Shown here: one piece after another, positions 21,376-33,302 of the stretch | Numbering within the stretch: the first letter of the stretch is position 1 | How the letters are laid out: each line of letters begins with the position of its first letter | Assembly: GCF_000407545.1 (NCBI RefSeq) | Contig: NZ_ASWH01000001.1 | Span: forward strand, 1-64,000 | Direction of reading: 5' to 3' | Length of the DNA stretch: 64,000 nt | Source: Enterococcus gilvus ATCC BAA-350 | GTDB lineage: Bacteria; Bacillota; Bacilli; Lactobacillales; Enterococcaceae | Translations under genes and position numbers: made by a program | The notes under the pieces: model-generated | Database searches by the model: none | What the model was told of the DNA's origin: nothing | The model's input: the letters and a program-made list of their open reading frames with translations, nothing else

Positions 21376-21429
21376 ATAAAAAAAGTGCCTACTCCACCCC
21401 TTAATAAAGGAGTAGATTGAGCACTTTGA
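21376..21429 (-). terminator. terminator-like hairpin in the mnmE leader
   Basis: On the minus strand a long stem (AAAGTGC closing helix plus an inner CTACTCC / GGAGTAG helix) is followed by a seven-T run, 27 nt before the mnmE GTG and downstream of the candidate promoter at 21456-21484. It would terminate most transcripts in the leader unless antagonised. Confidence 0.65.
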
Positions 21430-21455
21430 CTGCTTATCTACAAAATTCTGGTGTA

Positions 21456-21484
21456 AGATTAGCATATTTTTTTTGACAATTCAA
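21456..21484 (-). promoter_or_regulatory. candidate mnmE promoter
   Basis: Minus strand: TTGAAT (21484-21479), 17 bp, TAATCT (21461-21456). It would start transcription about 100 nt upstream of mnmE, before the leader hairpin. Confidence 0.45.
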
Positions 21485-21527
21485 GCGTCCACGCTGAAAT
21501 AACTCTACTTCTTCAATTTTTAATAAA

Positions 21528-21560
21528 TAAAAAAGCTGCTCCAAGCAACTTGGGCAGCTT
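21528..21560 (-). terminator. terminator after jag
   Basis: Stem AAGCTGC / GCAGCTT with flanking pairs and a T-rich tail on the minus strand, starting 6 bp after the jag stop. Confidence 0.8.
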
Positions 21561-21566
21561 CTCTAT

Positions 21567-22325
21567 TTAAAAATACTTTTTCGCCGGTTCAACAACCAGA
21601 TAACGATAAGGATCTTCGCCTTCTGAATGAGTCTTAATATACTCATCCTTGCTTAAAGCCGAATGGATCATTTTTCTTTCAAAAGCAGGCATCGGTTCTA
21701 AAAAGACTGGTCGACCTGTCTCCTTCACTTTCTCAGCAGTGCGCTGAGCCAAACGAGTTAAAACTTCTTCGCGTTTTTGACGATAGTTACCAATATTTAC
21801 CACCACTGATAATTTATCTTTGGCAACACGATGGAGAAAGACTTGCGATAAATATTGAAGAGCATTTAATATTTTACCATGTTTTCCAATCAGCATTCCT
21901 TGTTTGTTCGTTTCTAAATTCATGACGATCAATCCATTAGATTCATGTTGGATCTTAACTAACGCTGGCACGCCCATCCCCTTCGTAATGTCAGTCAAAT
22001 AAAGGGCTAATTCTTTTATCGCTTCCTCTGCATCTAAATCCACTAATTGATTCGTAGTTTCTGATAGTTCTTCACTATCAGATAAAGGTGTATTTTCTTC
22101 TTCCACAACCTTTTTTACAGGTACTTCTACTGATTCAACAGGCTCTTCAGAAATATCATTCTTGGTTGGTTCAATCGAGACCTTTGCGTCTTTCTTTCCC
22201 ATTCCTAGAAATCCTTTTTTTGCATCTGCTAAAATTTCAATATCGACTTCTTCTTTTGGCATCCCCAAAGCGTGCAATCCTTTTGAAATTGCTTCATCGA
22301 TCGTTGGACCTTCATAAATAGGCAT
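21567..22325 (-). CDS. jag: RNA-binding protein Jag/KhpB
   Basis: 252 residues. Jag N-terminal domain (1-50, PIYEGPTIDEAISKGL), an acidic linker (about 55-100), a KH domain (about 110-185; the GxxG loop reads GKHGKI) and an R3H domain (about 190-252). KhpB works with KhpA as a global RNA chaperone linked to cell elongation and division in streptococci and enterococci. Its place directly after yidC is conserved. Confidence 0.92.
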   Translation of the reverse strand: MPIYEGPTIDEAISKGLHALGMPKEEVDIEILADAKKGFLGMGKKDAKVSIEPTKNDISEEPVESVEVPVKKVVEEENTPLSDSEELSETTNQLVDLDAEEAIKELALYLTDITKGMGVPALVKIQHESNGLIVMNLETNKQGMLIGKHGKILNALQYLSQVFLHRVAKDKLSVVVNIGNYRQKREEVLTRLAQRTAEKVKETGRPVFLEPMPAFERKMIHSALSKDEYIKTHSEGEDPYRYLVVEPAKKYF

Positions 22326-22386
22326 TTTCTAAACCTCCTTATTTATAAGCAATAAACTACTTTTATTTAAGCTAATTCAGCATTTT

Positions 22387-23208
22387 CTATTTTTTACGTT
22401 TTTTCTTCGGACGTTTTGCTTTTTCCAGTGCCCGTTCTTTTTCTCGAATCTGTCTTGCTACTTCTTCTCTTTCGCGACGGATCTTGAAAGGATTATTGAT
22501 TAATAGCGTTTGAACTACTTGGAAAGCATTCGATATCACCCAGTACAGTGATAAACCACTTGCCAAATTCAGCGCCATAACAAAAATCATTACAGGCATT
22601 GCAAAGTTCATGATTTTCATTGAAGCATTTGATTCGATCTGACTCATACTTGATAAGTAAGTACTCGCAAAAGTAAAGACAGCTGCAAGGATCGGCAGAA
22701 TAAAGTAAGGATCCGACTGGCTCAAGTTCAACCACATGAAATGACCTGAACGCAATTCTGGAATTCGCAAAATCGCTTGATACAAGGCCATCATAACAGG
22801 CATTTGAACAAGTAATGGTAAACAGCCTGCGTAAGGGCTCACATTATTTTCCGCATAAAGCTTTTTCGTTTCTTCTTGTAACTTTTGTTGTGTTTCTTGA
22901 TCACGAGTGCTGTATCTTTGTTGCAATTCTTTGATTTTTGGTTGTAGTTCTTGCGTTTTACGCATACTTTTTGTTTGGAAATGCATCAATGGCATCAAAA
23001 TGATTCGGATAATGATTGTAAATAAAATAATCCCGATCCCGACATTTCCAAACGATAAGCCTTTAATTGCTTGTCCAAAGTAATAAACAACGTATCGATC
23101 CCACATCCCTGTGCTTTGGGCGCTAACTTCACCCGTTCCACAAGCAGACAATAGGAAAACAAGACTCACCATTCCTGCCATCAATAATATTTTTTTATAT
23201 TTCTTCAC
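22387..23208 (-). CDS. yidC: membrane protein insertase YidC (Oxa1/SpoIIIJ type)
   Basis: 273 residues. A lipoprotein signal with lipobox LLSAC (cysteine near 23), then five transmembrane segments typical of the short Gram-positive YidC, with the positively charged groove arginine (IIIRIILMPLMH) in the first core helix and a basic C-terminal tail (KKRKK). Inserts membrane proteins alone or with SecYEG. 17 bp downstream of rnpA, so co-transcribed. Confidence 0.94.
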   Translation of the reverse strand: MKKYKKILLMAGMVSLVFLLSACGTGEVSAQSTGMWDRYVVYYFGQAIKGLSFGNVGIGIILFTIIIRIILMPLMHFQTKSMRKTQELQPKIKELQQRYSTRDQETQQKLQEETKKLYAENNVSPYAGCLPLLVQMPVMMALYQAILRIPELRSGHFMWLNLSQSDPYFILPILAAVFTFASTYLSSMSQIESNASMKIMNFAMPVMIFVMALNLASGLSLYWVISNAFQVVQTLLINNPFKIRREREEVARQIREKERALEKAKRPKKKRKK

Positions 23209-23225
23209 CTAAATCTGTTTCCTTC

Positions 23226-23561
23226 CTAACTTAGTATTTTCGCTAATTTCAAAACATGTATAAGATTTGAACGCATTTCATCATGAGGCAGATCTTTCGT
23301 AGCTGGCCGTGCAATGACGATAAAGTCTATTGGTGGTAAATCTGATTTCAACTCTTGCAAAACAGATCTAATTTGACGTTTTACTTGATTTCGCGCAACG
23401 GCATTTCCAATTTTTTTACCAACAGATAAACCTACTCGAAAATGTTTTTGACCAGAAGGTTCTAGACGATAAACTACGAATTTTCGATTCGCAAAAGAAG
23501 CACCTTCTTGAAATACTGTTTGAAATTCTCGTTCTTTTTTGACCCGATATTTTTTTCTCAT
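23226..23561 (-). CDS. rnpA: ribonuclease P protein component
   Basis: 111 residues, basic. Conserved RNR-like box ARNQVKRQIRSVL (about 53-66) forms the RNA-binding motif; the N-terminal KKEREFQTVFQEG is family-typical. It assists the RNase P RNA in tRNA 5' maturation. Follows rpmH on the minus strand with an apparent terminator between them. Confidence 0.96.
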   Translation of the reverse strand: MRKKYRVKKEREFQTVFQEGASFANRKFVVYRLEPSGQKHFRVGLSVGKKIGNAVARNQVKRQIRSVLQELKSDLPPIDFIVIARPATKDLPHDEMRSNLIHVLKLAKILS

Positions 23562-23673
23562 CTAGCTTCCTTCGTTTCCTTTAAATCTATACCTGACAAT
23601 AATACCATACTTCAAATTAAGGAATCATCCTTATTTACTAGAAAAATTCATTATGAAGCGTATTTTGGATACA

Positions 23674-23697
23674 AAAAAAACCACTGACCGGCAGTGG
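23674..23697 (-). terminator. terminator-like hairpin between rpmH and rnpA
   Basis: Stem CCACTG / CAGTGG with a GCCGGTCA-type loop region and eight T residues on the minus strand, directly after the rpmH stop. It would allow rpmH to be expressed above rnpA. Confidence 0.8.
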
Positions 23698-23698
23698 C

Positions 23699-23833
23699 TT
23701 AAGCAGCAAGTACTTTTCTTCCTTTACGACGACGGCTTGCTAATACGCGACGGCCGTTTTTAGTGCTCATACGTTTACGGAAACCGTGAACTTTTTGACG
23801 TTTACGTTTATTTGGTTGATAAGTTCTTTTCAT
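23699..23833 (-). CDS. rpmH: 50S ribosomal protein L34
   Basis: 44 residues, translated by hand: begins [19 protein letters not shown] and ends [11 protein letters not shown], the full L34 sequence pattern, strongly basic. ATG preceded by GGAGGTG. First gene left of oriC, the standard bacterial arrangement rpmH-oriC-dnaA. Confidence 0.97.
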   Translation of the reverse strand: MKRTYQPNKRKRQKVHGFRKRMSTKNGRRVLASRRRKGRKVLAA

Positions 23834-23969
23834 TTAAATACACCTCCATAGCTAACATTACATAGACATACCCGAATATTATAACGACTGATCCCCTACT
23901 TTGTCAATAATGAAATAAAAAAGAGTCTTTAAATAAAGCATTTAATTAAGAAGGAGTGTTTAAGAACAA

Positions 23970-24330
23970 AAAAAATTATCCACAAAAACTGGGGATAATT
24001 CCTTATAAGTTGTGCAAAACATTTTTTGTTAAAAAAAGATGAATAGAATTTTCAAGACGTTTTTCCCCAAAAGTTTAGTCTCTTAAAAACTTATGCACAT
24101 GGTGGATAAGTTTTGTGCATAAGTCCTTTTACTCTTTGCCTATCAATACGTTTGTTTTCTGTTTCCTGTGTATCGGTTCGTGGAAAAAGAGAAATTTTAA
24201 CAGACATCCAATCAACTGTGCATATCTTTTTCCATGCTCGTGGAAAGCTTTTTGAATTTTTATACATTTTGTGGAAAAAAGGAAATTCCTGTTAATTCGT
24301 TTTAGGTTGTGGAAAACTTTTTTAAAAAAT
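23970..24330. other. oriC, upstream DnaA-box cluster
   Basis: Within the 544-bp gap between rpmH and dnaA are a consensus DnaA box TTATCCACA (23976-23984), a reverse TGGGGATAA (23990-23998), TTATGCACA (24091-24099), a reverse GGTGGATAA (24101-24109) and a reverse TGTGCATAA (24114-24122). Several TGTGGAAA/TTTCCACA near-matches follow at 24177-24313. The dnaA promoter also lies here. The stretch 23834-23970 shows nothing specific apart from the rpmH promoter area. Confidence 0.85.
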
Positions 24331-24377
24331 GATAAAGTAAGGCTATCTGAATTTTATTAATATAGGAGGCGACTTAT

Positions 24378-25703
24378 TTGACCTCATTGGATAATTTCTG
24401 GCAGGAATTGAAGGACAGTTATAAAAATGACCTTAATCCTGCCAGTTATGACGCTTGGGTTGGTACAGCTAAACCGTTAGCTTTAACAAATAATCAATTA
24501 ACGATCGAAGTCACAAGCGATTTGCATAAGCGCTATTGGGAAAAGCATTTAGCAGCAAAAATCGTCGAAATCGGGTTCAAAGTAACAGGAGATGAAATTA
24601 TGCCTCTCTTTGTAACACCTGATGAAGCTCCACCGATTAGCATTGTCGAAAAAGAGGAAGCTCCCAAAGTAGATACGACAAAGCGAGCTATGCTTAATCC
24701 GAAATACACATTCGATACCTTCGTAATCGGAAAAGGAAATCAAATGGCACACGCTGCTGCGTTAGTTGTTGCAGAAGAACCTGGATCAATTTATAATCCG
24801 CTCTTCTTCTATGGTGGTGTCGGTTTAGGGAAAACACATTTGATGCACGCGATCGGTCATCAAATGTTAGCCATTAATCCTCATGCAAAAGTTAAATATG
24901 TTTCTAGTGAAACGTTTGCAAATGACTTTATCAACTCGATCAAAAACAAGACTTCAGAAGAATTTCGTCAAGAGTATCGCAAAGTCGACTTATTATTAGT
25001 TGATGATATTCAATTTTTCGCAGATAAAGAAGCGACACAAGAAGAATTCTTCCATACATTTGAGAACTTATATAATGACAATAAACAAATTGTACTGACT
25101 AGCGACCGTTTACCAAATGAAATACCGAAACTCCAAGAACGCTTGGTTTCACGCTTTGCATGGGGCCTATCCGTAGATATCACGCCACCAGATCTAGAAA
25201 CACGGACGGCTATCTTGCGTAAAAAAGCCCAAGCTGAGAATCTTGAAATTCCTGATGATACCTTGAGCTATATCGCTGGACAAATTGATTCAAACATTCG
25301 TGAGCTAGAAGGGGCCTTGGTCCGTGTGCAGGCTTTTGCCACAATGAACAGTGCAGATATTACAACTAGCATCGCTGCCGACGCGTTAAAAAGTCTAAAA
25401 GGAACAAGCAATGCACAGCTTTCCATCAGTAAAATCCAAGAAGAGGTGGCAAAATTTTATCATATTCAAGTAAAGGACTTAAAAGGGAAAAAACGAGTGA
25501 AAGCAATTGTTGTTCCGCGACAAATTGCTATGTATCTAGCTCGCGAAATGACCGAAAGTTCACTACCAAAAATCGGGGCTGAATTTGGAGGCAAAGATCA
25601 CACAACCGTTATCCATGCCCATGAAAAAATTAGCCAATTGGTGAAAAATGATCGCACGATTCAACAAGAAATCGCTGAAATCAAAAATTTGCTTCTTGGT
25701 TAG
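24378..25703 (+). CDS. dnaA: chromosomal replication initiator DnaA
   Basis: 441 residues. TTG start at 24378 placed by AGGAGGCGAC, followed by [12 protein letters not shown]. Domain I (1-80), a short linker, AAA+ domain III (about 105-320) with Walker [11 protein letters not shown] and Walker [11 protein letters not shown], and domain IV HTH (about 350-441) with the signature [15 protein letters not shown] that reads DnaA boxes. Flanked on both sides by DnaA-box clusters; the TTG start may keep expression low. Confidence 0.98.
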   Translation: MTSLDNFWQELKDSYKNDLNPASYDAWVGTAKPLALTNNQLTIEVTSDLHKRYWEKHLAAKIVEIGFKVTGDEIMPLFVTPDEAPPISIVEKEEAPKVDTTKRAMLNPKYTFDTFVIGKGNQMAHAAALVVAEEPGSIYNPLFFYGGVGLGKTHLMHAIGHQMLAINPHAKVKYVSSETFANDFINSIKNKTSEEFRQEYRKVDLLLVDDIQFFADKEATQEEFFHTFENLYNDNKQIVLTSDRLPNEIPKLQERLVSRFAWGLSVDITPPDLETRTAILRKKAQAENLEIPDDTLSYIAGQIDSNIRELEGALVRVQAFATMNSADITTSIAADALKSLKGTSNAQLSISKIQEEVAKFYHIQVKDLKGKKRVKAIVVPRQIAMYLAREMTESSLPKIGAEFGGKDHTTVIHAHEKISQLVKNDRTIQQEIAEIKNLLLG

Positions 25704-25936
25704 CTTGTGGAAAATAATAAAAAAAAGAGTTTGTTTATCCACAAGTTGTCCACAAGTGGAAAACTTAATGCAGCAATCTTTAACCTGATTTTTCCACAAG
25801 ATTAACAGGACCTACTACTTTTATTATTTAATTTACTTAAATAAATAAAAAGAAAAGGCCTGTGATCACACAGTATCCTTTTACGTACGTACGGCTTCAC
25901 TAAAAATAAATAAATAATTTAAAAAGGAGTTTCATT
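25704..25936. other. oriC, downstream cluster and putative unwinding region
   Basis: Between dnaA and dnaN: TTATCCACA (25735-25743), TTGTCCACA (25746-25754), TTTTCCACA (25790-25798) and a reverse TTGTGGAAA near 25705. They are followed by a very AT-rich stretch (about 25815-25852), a good candidate for the DNA unwinding element. A hairpin around the palindrome TGTGATCACA (about 25860) with an AAAAGG/CCTTTT closing helix may be the dnaA terminator. A bipartite origin as in B. subtilis is inferred. Confidence 0.8.
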
Positions 25937-27067
25937 ATGAAATTTACGATTAACCGTGCTCGCTTTATTCAAGAATTACAAACAGTGCAACGAGCTATTT
26001 CTACTAAAACAACAATTCCAATCTTAACGGGAGTGAAAATTGAACTAAATAACGAAGGACTGAACTTAACAGGTAGTAATGCAGATATTTCCATAGAAAC
26101 CTTTCTAGCTGCGGATGATGAAAAAGCAGAATTACAGATTTCTGAACCGGGGACGATTGTATTACAAGCGCGATTCTTTAGCGAAATCATCCGACGTTTG
26201 CCAGAAACAACGTTTACTCTAGAAGTACAAGAAAATTATCAAGTATTGATTTCATCTGGTGCGGCTCACTTTACAGTCAATGGTTTAGATGCAGATAATT
26301 ATCCACATTTGCCAGTAGTAGAAGAGCAAAATCAATTGAAATTGCCTGTCCACATGTTGACAAAATTAATCGGAGAAACAGTTTTCTCTGTTTCTCAACA
26401 CGAAAGTCGTCCAATTTTAACCGGGGTTCATTTCACAATGTCTAATGAACAATTGTTAGCTGTAGCGACGGATTCCCATAGATTAAGCCAACGAATTGTT
26501 CCTATAGAAAATGCCAATAAAGATTTTGATATTGTTATTCCTGGGAAAAGCTTAGTGGAACTCTCTCGTTCACTATCTGATGAAGAAGCAGAAGTCGAAA
26601 TCAGCATCATGGAAAATCAAGTCCTATTTAAAACACCTACGATGTATTTTTACTCTCGCTTGCTTGAAGGAAATTATCCGGATACCAATCGTTTGATTCC
26701 CACAAGCTTTAATACGGAAATCACGTTCTCTGTTCCAACATTTTTAGCAGCGATTGAACGGGCATCGTTGCTTTCTCATGAAGGACGCAACAATATCGTT
26801 CGCTTAGCAATCGCCGATAACTCAGTCATTCTTTACGGAAACTCGCCAGAAATTGGTAAAGTTGAAGAAGAATTGGTTTACGAAAAAGTTAGTGGAGACC
26901 CGTTAGAAATTTCTTTTAACCCTGACTATATGAAAGATGCTCTGCGTGCTTTTGGGGATATGAGTATCAAGATCCAATTTATTTCAGCAATCCGTCCATT
27001 TACTCTTGAACCAAGTGAAGGGGACGTATCCTTTATTCAATTAATTACTCCAGTGCGCACAAATTAA
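25937..27067 (+). CDS. dnaN: DNA polymerase III beta sliding clamp
   Basis: 376 residues, full length, three repeated clamp folds of about 120 residues each. N-terminus MKFTINRARFIQELQTVQRA and C-terminus with LITPVRT match the family. AAAAGGAG precedes the ATG. Forms the ring that tethers polymerases and repair proteins to DNA. Followed by a terminator, so the downstream yaaA-recF-gyrBA genes have their own promoter. Confidence 0.98.
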   Translation: MKFTINRARFIQELQTVQRAISTKTTIPILTGVKIELNNEGLNLTGSNADISIETFLAADDEKAELQISEPGTIVLQARFFSEIIRRLPETTFTLEVQENYQVLISSGAAHFTVNGLDADNYPHLPVVEEQNQLKLPVHMLTKLIGETVFSVSQHESRPILTGVHFTMSNEQLLAVATDSHRLSQRIVPIENANKDFDIVIPGKSLVELSRSLSDEEAEVEISIMENQVLFKTPTMYFYSRLLEGNYPDTNRLIPTSFNTEITFSVPTFLAAIERASLLSHEGRNNIVRLAIADNSVILYGNSPEIGKVEEELVYEKVSGDPLEISFNPDYMKDALRAFGDMSIKIQFISAIRPFTLEPSEGDVSFIQLITPVRTN

Positions 27068-27135
27068 AGGAAATCTAGTGAGTTTCACAAATTTTTTGAA
27101 AAATATGAAAATATTTTGTAAAATACGCAATTCCA

Positions 27136-27179
27136 GTAAAAGGTCTTAAAATCGATTTTAAGGCCTTTTACTTTTTTTT
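27136..27179 (+). terminator. terminator after dnaN
   Basis: Stem GTAAAAGG.CTTAAAAtc / gattttAAGGCCTTTTAC followed by eight T residues. Confidence 0.88.
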
Positions 27180-27237
27180 GAGTGAATTAATAAAAACGGC
27201 TTAGAACTTCTTAAATCGAAAAATACAACGAGTTAAT

Positions 27238-27266
27238 TTGTTTTATCTCTTAAAAAAGGGTATAAT
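27238..27266 (+). promoter_or_regulatory. promoter of yaaA-recF-gyrB-gyrA
   Basis: TTGTTT (27238-27243), 17-bp spacer, perfect TATAAT (27261-27266), about 37 bp before the yaaA start. Confidence 0.65.
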
Positions 27267-27302
27267 AAAGAGGTGTTTCTAGCATGAAAATGAGGGATGA
27301 AT

Positions 27303-27545
27303 GTGAAACAAAAAATTTTTTTAGAAACAGAGTTCATGACGCTTGGTCAGTTATTGAAAGAGATCGATGTAATCTCTAGCGGTGGACAAGCCAAGTGGTT
27401 TCTAGCAGAAGAAACAGTATTTGTAGATGGCGAGTTAGAAAATCGCCGCGGCCGAAAGCTCTATCCTGGAATGATGATTGAGATTCCTGAGGTAGGAACT
27501 TTTTTTATGGTCAAAAATAAGGAAGAACACGATGCAGCTGAATAA
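27303..27545 (+). CDS. yaaA: S4-domain RNA-binding protein YaaA
   Basis: 80 residues with the GTG start at 27303, six bases after GAGGG; an ATG two codons earlier sits too close to that ribosome site. One S4-like domain (about 12-65; LGQLLKEIDVISSGGQAKWFL ... VDGELENRRGRKL split by the loop). Related to the RlbA/YaaA proteins always found between dnaN and recF in Firmicutes; linked to ribosome assembly in B. subtilis. Overlaps recF by 14 bp. Confidence 0.92.
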   Translation: MKQKIFLETEFMTLGQLLKEIDVISSGGQAKWFLAEETVFVDGELENRRGRKLYPGMMIEIPEVGTFFMVKNKEEHDAAE

Positions 27546-28650
27546 GCTAGAGTTGAAAAACTATCGTAATTATCAAGAGCTGGTCCTGAAATTTCCTAAC
27601 CGATTAAATGTTTTTTTAGGAGAAAACGCTCAGGGAAAAACCAATCTTTTGGAAAGTATTTACGTTTTAGCATTGACCCGTAGTCATCGTACGAGCAGTG
27701 AGCAAGAATTGATCGGCTGGAAGGATGATTTCGCTCAAATTAAAGGGCGTATAGAACGTGGGACAAGCGAGCTGGAATTGGAATTGCTGTTGACTAAAAA
27801 AGGGCGCAAATCCAAAGTTAATCATATTGAACAAAAGAAGCTGAGCAGCTATATTGGCCAGTTGAATGTTATCTTGTTTGCACCTGAGGATCTGTCTTTA
27901 GTAAAAGGAAGTCCGCAGACCAGACGACGTTTTATTGATATGGAGTTAGGCCAAATCAATCCAGTCTATCTTTATGATTTGGCTCAATACCAACAGACGT
28001 TAAAGCAGCGAAATCTTTATCTAAAACAATTATCTGAGAAAAAGCAGATGGATGAGATATATCTTGATATTTTAACAGAGCAATTGGTAGATTTTGGCAG
28101 TAAAGTTTTAGCCAATCGTTTGAAGTTTGTTAAAAAGCTGGAACGTTGGTCTAATGACTTGCATGGGAAGATCACGAACCAAAAAGAAGCATTAGCAATC
28201 GAATATGAGGCGAGTCTTCCGCTTGAAAATGAAAGTGTTGAAGAAATCCGCAAAGTTTTTCTAAGAGAATTACAGAAAAACCGCAAGCGGGAAATTTTCA
28301 AAGGAAATACATTTTTAGGTCCTCATCGAGATGATTTAATCTTTAAAGTTAATCAAAAGAACGTCCAAACCTATGGCTCACAAGGTCAACAAAGGACGAC
28401 TGCGCTAAGTGTCAAATTAGCAGAAATTGATTTGATGAAAGAAGAAACAGGTGAATATCCGATTTTACTTTTAGATGATGTCATGAGTGAACTTGATGAT
28501 AGTCGTCAAATCCATTTATTGGAGACGATCGAAAACAAGGTCCAAACATTTTTAACAACAACAACATTGAATCATGTGAAAGGGAAAATGACGGTCCATC
28601 CGGATATTTTTTATGTCCATCAAGGGCAGATAGAAAGGAAAGAGACATAG
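27532..28650 (+). CDS. recF: DNA replication and repair protein RecF
   Basis: 372 residues, SMC-like ATPase: Walker A GENAQGKTNLLES (about 31-43), signature SQGQQRT (about 283) and Walker B ILLLDDVMSELDD. Loads RecA at single-strand gaps with RecO and RecR. The ATG lies inside the end of yaaA, and gyrB follows immediately (the gyrB ATG directly abuts the recF stop). Confidence 0.97.
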   Translation: MQLNKLELKNYRNYQELVLKFPNRLNVFLGENAQGKTNLLESIYVLALTRSHRTSSEQELIGWKDDFAQIKGRIERGTSELELELLLTKKGRKSKVNHIEQKKLSSYIGQLNVILFAPEDLSLVKGSPQTRRRFIDMELGQINPVYLYDLAQYQQTLKQRNLYLKQLSEKKQMDEIYLDILTEQLVDFGSKVLANRLKFVKKLERWSNDLHGKITNQKEALAIEYEASLPLENESVEEIRKVFLRELQKNRKREIFKGNTFLGPHRDDLIFKVNQKNVQTYGSQGQQRTTALSVKLAEIDLMKEETGEYPILLLDDVMSELDDSRQIHLLETIENKVQTFLTTTTLNHVKGKMTVHPDIFYVHQGQIERKET

Positions 28651-30600
<1,950 letters not shown>

Positions 30601-30614
30601 TGAGGAGGATCGAT

Positions 30615-33119
30615 TTGGAAGATCGAAGAGAGAATATACAAGCCGTCAATCTAACCAGTGAAATGAAAGACTCCTTCATTGATTACGCGATGAGCGTTAT
30701 TGTAGCACGTGCTTTACCAGATGTTCGGGATGGCTTAAAACCCGTTCATCGTCGGATTTTATACGGAATGAATGAACTAGGAGTGACACCAGACAAGCCT
30801 CACAAAAAATCAGCCCGTATTGTTGGGGATGTCATGGGGAAATACCATCCTCACGGAGACAGTGCCATTTATGAATCGATGGTTCGGATGGCTCAGTCCT
30901 TCAGCTATCGCAATATGTTAGTAGATGGTCACGGAAACTTTGGTTCTGTTGATGGTGATGGTGCTGCGGCGATGCGTTATACCGAAGCGCGTTTAAGTAA
31001 GATCGCAATGGAAATGTTGCGGGATATTAACAAAGATACTGTTGATTTTCAAGGAAACTATGATGACAGTGAGCAGGAACCTGTGGTGTTACCAGCAAGA
31101 TTCCCTAATCTACTAGTCAACGGGGCAACTGGGATCGCCGTCGGCATGGCGACGAATATTCCGCCTCACAACTTGAGAGAGGTTACAGCTGGAATCGAAC
31201 TATTGATGGAAAATCCTGAGGCAACAACGCAGGAATTAATGGACTGCATTCCAGGACCAGACTTCCCAACTGGCGGGTTAGTCATGGGGAAATCCGGTAT
31301 TCGTCGAGCGTATGAAACAGGGAAGGGTTCAATTACCGTACGGGCAAAAATTGAGATTGAAGAACAAAAGAACGGGAAAGAACGAATCCTGGTTACCGAA
31401 TTGCCTTATATGGTCAACAAAGCGAAGCTTATTGAACGTATTTCTGAATTACACCGGGATAAACGAATCGAAGGAATCACTGATCTGCGGGACGAATCTT
31501 CTCGCGAAGGTATGCGTATTGTTATCGAGGTTCGCCGTGACGTTAGTGCCTCAGTCATTTTGAATAACTTATATAAGATGACTTCTCTGCAAACGTCGTT
31601 TAGCTTTAATATGCTAGCAATCGAAAAAGGCGTACCAAAAATATTAAACTTGAAACAAATTCTAGAAAACTATATCGAGCATCAAAAAAATGTGATTACT
31701 CGCCGGACGATCTTTGATAAGAAAAAAGCCGAAGCACGGGCACATATCTTAGAAGGTCTGCGTATCGCATTGGATCATATCGATGAGATCATTGCTACGA
31801 TCCGCAACTCCGCTTCGGATGATATCGCAAAAGCCACGTTGATTGAGCGCTTTGAATTATCTGATCGTCAAGCGCAAGCAATTTTAGATATGCGTTTACG
31901 CCGTTTAACGGGCTTAGAACGCGAGAAAATAGAAAATGAGTACCAAGAGCTGTTGAAGACGATCAGCGACTTAGAAGACATTCTAGCGCGTCCTGAGCGT
32001 GTGGAAGAAATCATCCGTACGGAATTAGCAGAGATTGCTGGAAAATATGGCGATGCTCGTCGAACAGAGCTGCTAGTGGGCGAGGTCTTGAGCCTTGAAG
32101 ACGAAGACTTGATTGAAGAAGAAGATGTTGTCATTACTTTGACGAACAACGGCTATATCAAACGGGTCGCATCAACGGAATTCCGAGCACAACGCCGCGG
32201 TGGACGCGGCGTTCAAGGAATGGGGATCCATAATGATGACTTTGTGAAGACATTGATTTCCTGCTCCACGCACGATACGTTGCTGTTCTTTACAAACAGT
32301 GGTCGTGTCTATCGGGCAAAAGGGTATGAAGTTCCTGAATACGGACGCACGGCTAAGGGAATTCCTATTATCAATTTATTAGGGATCGATTCAAGTGAAA
32401 CGATTCAAGCAGTGATCTCGGTTAATGGGCAAGCAGAAGACGGCCATTTCCTATTCTTCGTAACGAGAAAAGGAACAGTCAAGCGAACAACTGTAACAGC
32501 CTTCTCAAACATTCGTGCCAATGGATTGATCGCAATTGGCTTACGTGAAGGCGATGAGTTGGTCAATGTAATGTCTACGGAAGGTGATGAAACCATCATC
32601 ATCGGGACGCATGATGGCTATTCTGTAACGTTTAAAGAAAAAGCCGTTCGTGATATGGGAAGAACCGCTAGCGGTGTCCGCGGAATTCGCTTACGTGATG
32701 AAGATTATGTGATTGGTTCAGCAGTATTGAAAGAGGATCAAGAGGTCTTAGTTCTTACTGAAAAAGGTTATGGTAAACGAACCAAAGCTTCAGAATACCC
32801 AATTAAAGGCCGTGGTGGTAAAGGTATCAAGACTGCGAATGTCAAAGATAAAAACGGTCCACTTGCCGGATTGACTGTTGTGAATGGTGATGAAGACATC
32901 TTATTGATTACTGACAAAGGTGTCATTATTCGCTTCAATGTCGGGGGTGTTTCGCAAACAGGTCGCGCTACTTTAGGCGTTCGATTGATGAAGATGGAAG
33001 AAAATACGAAAGTCGTGACCATGGCAATCGTTGATAAAGAAGATGAAGAACTTGAAGAGACCGAAACAAATGAAACGGTTGAAACTTCGGATGAATCAAC
33101 AAAAGATGCTGAAGAATAA
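30615..33119 (+). CDS. gyrA: DNA gyrase subunit A
   Basis: 834 residues from TTG at 30615, six bases after AGGAGGA; the open frame starts five codons earlier but that extension is covered by the ribosome site. With this start the quinolone-resistance positions fall at S83 and E87 ([10 protein letters not shown]), i.e. the susceptible-type residues in that region. Catalytic tyrosine in [11 protein letters not shown] (about 124). The C-terminal half holds the beta-pinwheel with the GyrA box [11 protein letters not shown]. The acidic C-terminal tail (about 800-834) is rich in E and T. Confidence 0.98.
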   Translation: MEDRRENIQAVNLTSEMKDSFIDYAMSVIVARALPDVRDGLKPVHRRILYGMNELGVTPDKPHKKSARIVGDVMGKYHPHGDSAIYESMVRMAQSFSYRNMLVDGHGNFGSVDGDGAAAMRYTEARLSKIAMEMLRDINKDTVDFQGNYDDSEQEPVVLPARFPNLLVNGATGIAVGMATNIPPHNLREVTAGIELLMENPEATTQELMDCIPGPDFPTGGLVMGKSGIRRAYETGKGSITVRAKIEIEEQKNGKERILVTELPYMVNKAKLIERISELHRDKRIEGITDLRDESSREGMRIVIEVRRDVSASVILNNLYKMTSLQTSFSFNMLAIEKGVPKILNLKQILENYIEHQKNVITRRTIFDKKKAEARAHILEGLRIALDHIDEIIATIRNSASDDIAKATLIERFELSDRQAQAILDMRLRRLTGLEREKIENEYQELLKTISDLEDILARPERVEEIIRTELAEIAGKYGDARRTELLVGEVLSLEDEDLIEEEDVVITLTNNGYIKRVASTEFRAQRRGGRGVQGMGIHNDDFVKTLISCSTHDTLLFFTNSGRVYRAKGYEVPEYGRTAKGIPIINLLGIDSSETIQAVISVNGQAEDGHFLFFVTRKGTVKRTTVTAFSNIRANGLIAIGLREGDELVNVMSTEGDETIIIGTHDGYSVTFKEKAVRDMGRTASGVRGIRLRDEDYVIGSAVLKEDQEVLVLTEKGYGKRTKASEYPIKGRGGKGIKTANVKDKNGPLAGLTVVNGDEDILLITDKGVIIRFNVGGVSQTGRATLGVRLMKMEENTKVVTMAIVDKEDEELEETETNETVETSDESTKDAEE

Positions 33120-33130
33120 AAAAAGTTTTA

Positions 33131-33158
33131 AAGGCTGGGAGCAATCCCAGTCTTTTTT
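33131..33158 (+). terminator. terminator after gyrA
   Basis: Stem GGCTGGGA / TCCCAGTC, loop GCAA (a stable tetraloop), followed by six T residues. Confidence 0.9.
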
Positions 33159-33181
33159 CGTAACTTAAAGTAAATAAACAA

Positions 33182-33210
33182 TTGATTTTTGTAGGACGAT
33201 TATGTATAAT
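33182..33210 (+). promoter_or_regulatory. promoter of the rpsF-ssb-rpsR operon
   Basis: TTGATT (33182-33187), 17 bp, TATAAT (33205-33210). The following ~85-nt leader contains the hairpin GCTCTTAAAAATTTAAGAGC (near 33255-33275), a possible site for S6:S18 autoregulation; the characteristic bulge was not verified. Confidence 0.7.
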
Positions 33211-33302
33211 GATTATTTGTGAGTAGTCTAGATAAAATTTAGATCGCTCTCCTTGCTCTTAAAAATTTAAGAGCCTTATAGTCCATAGGGAGGTGAAAAT
33301 CA

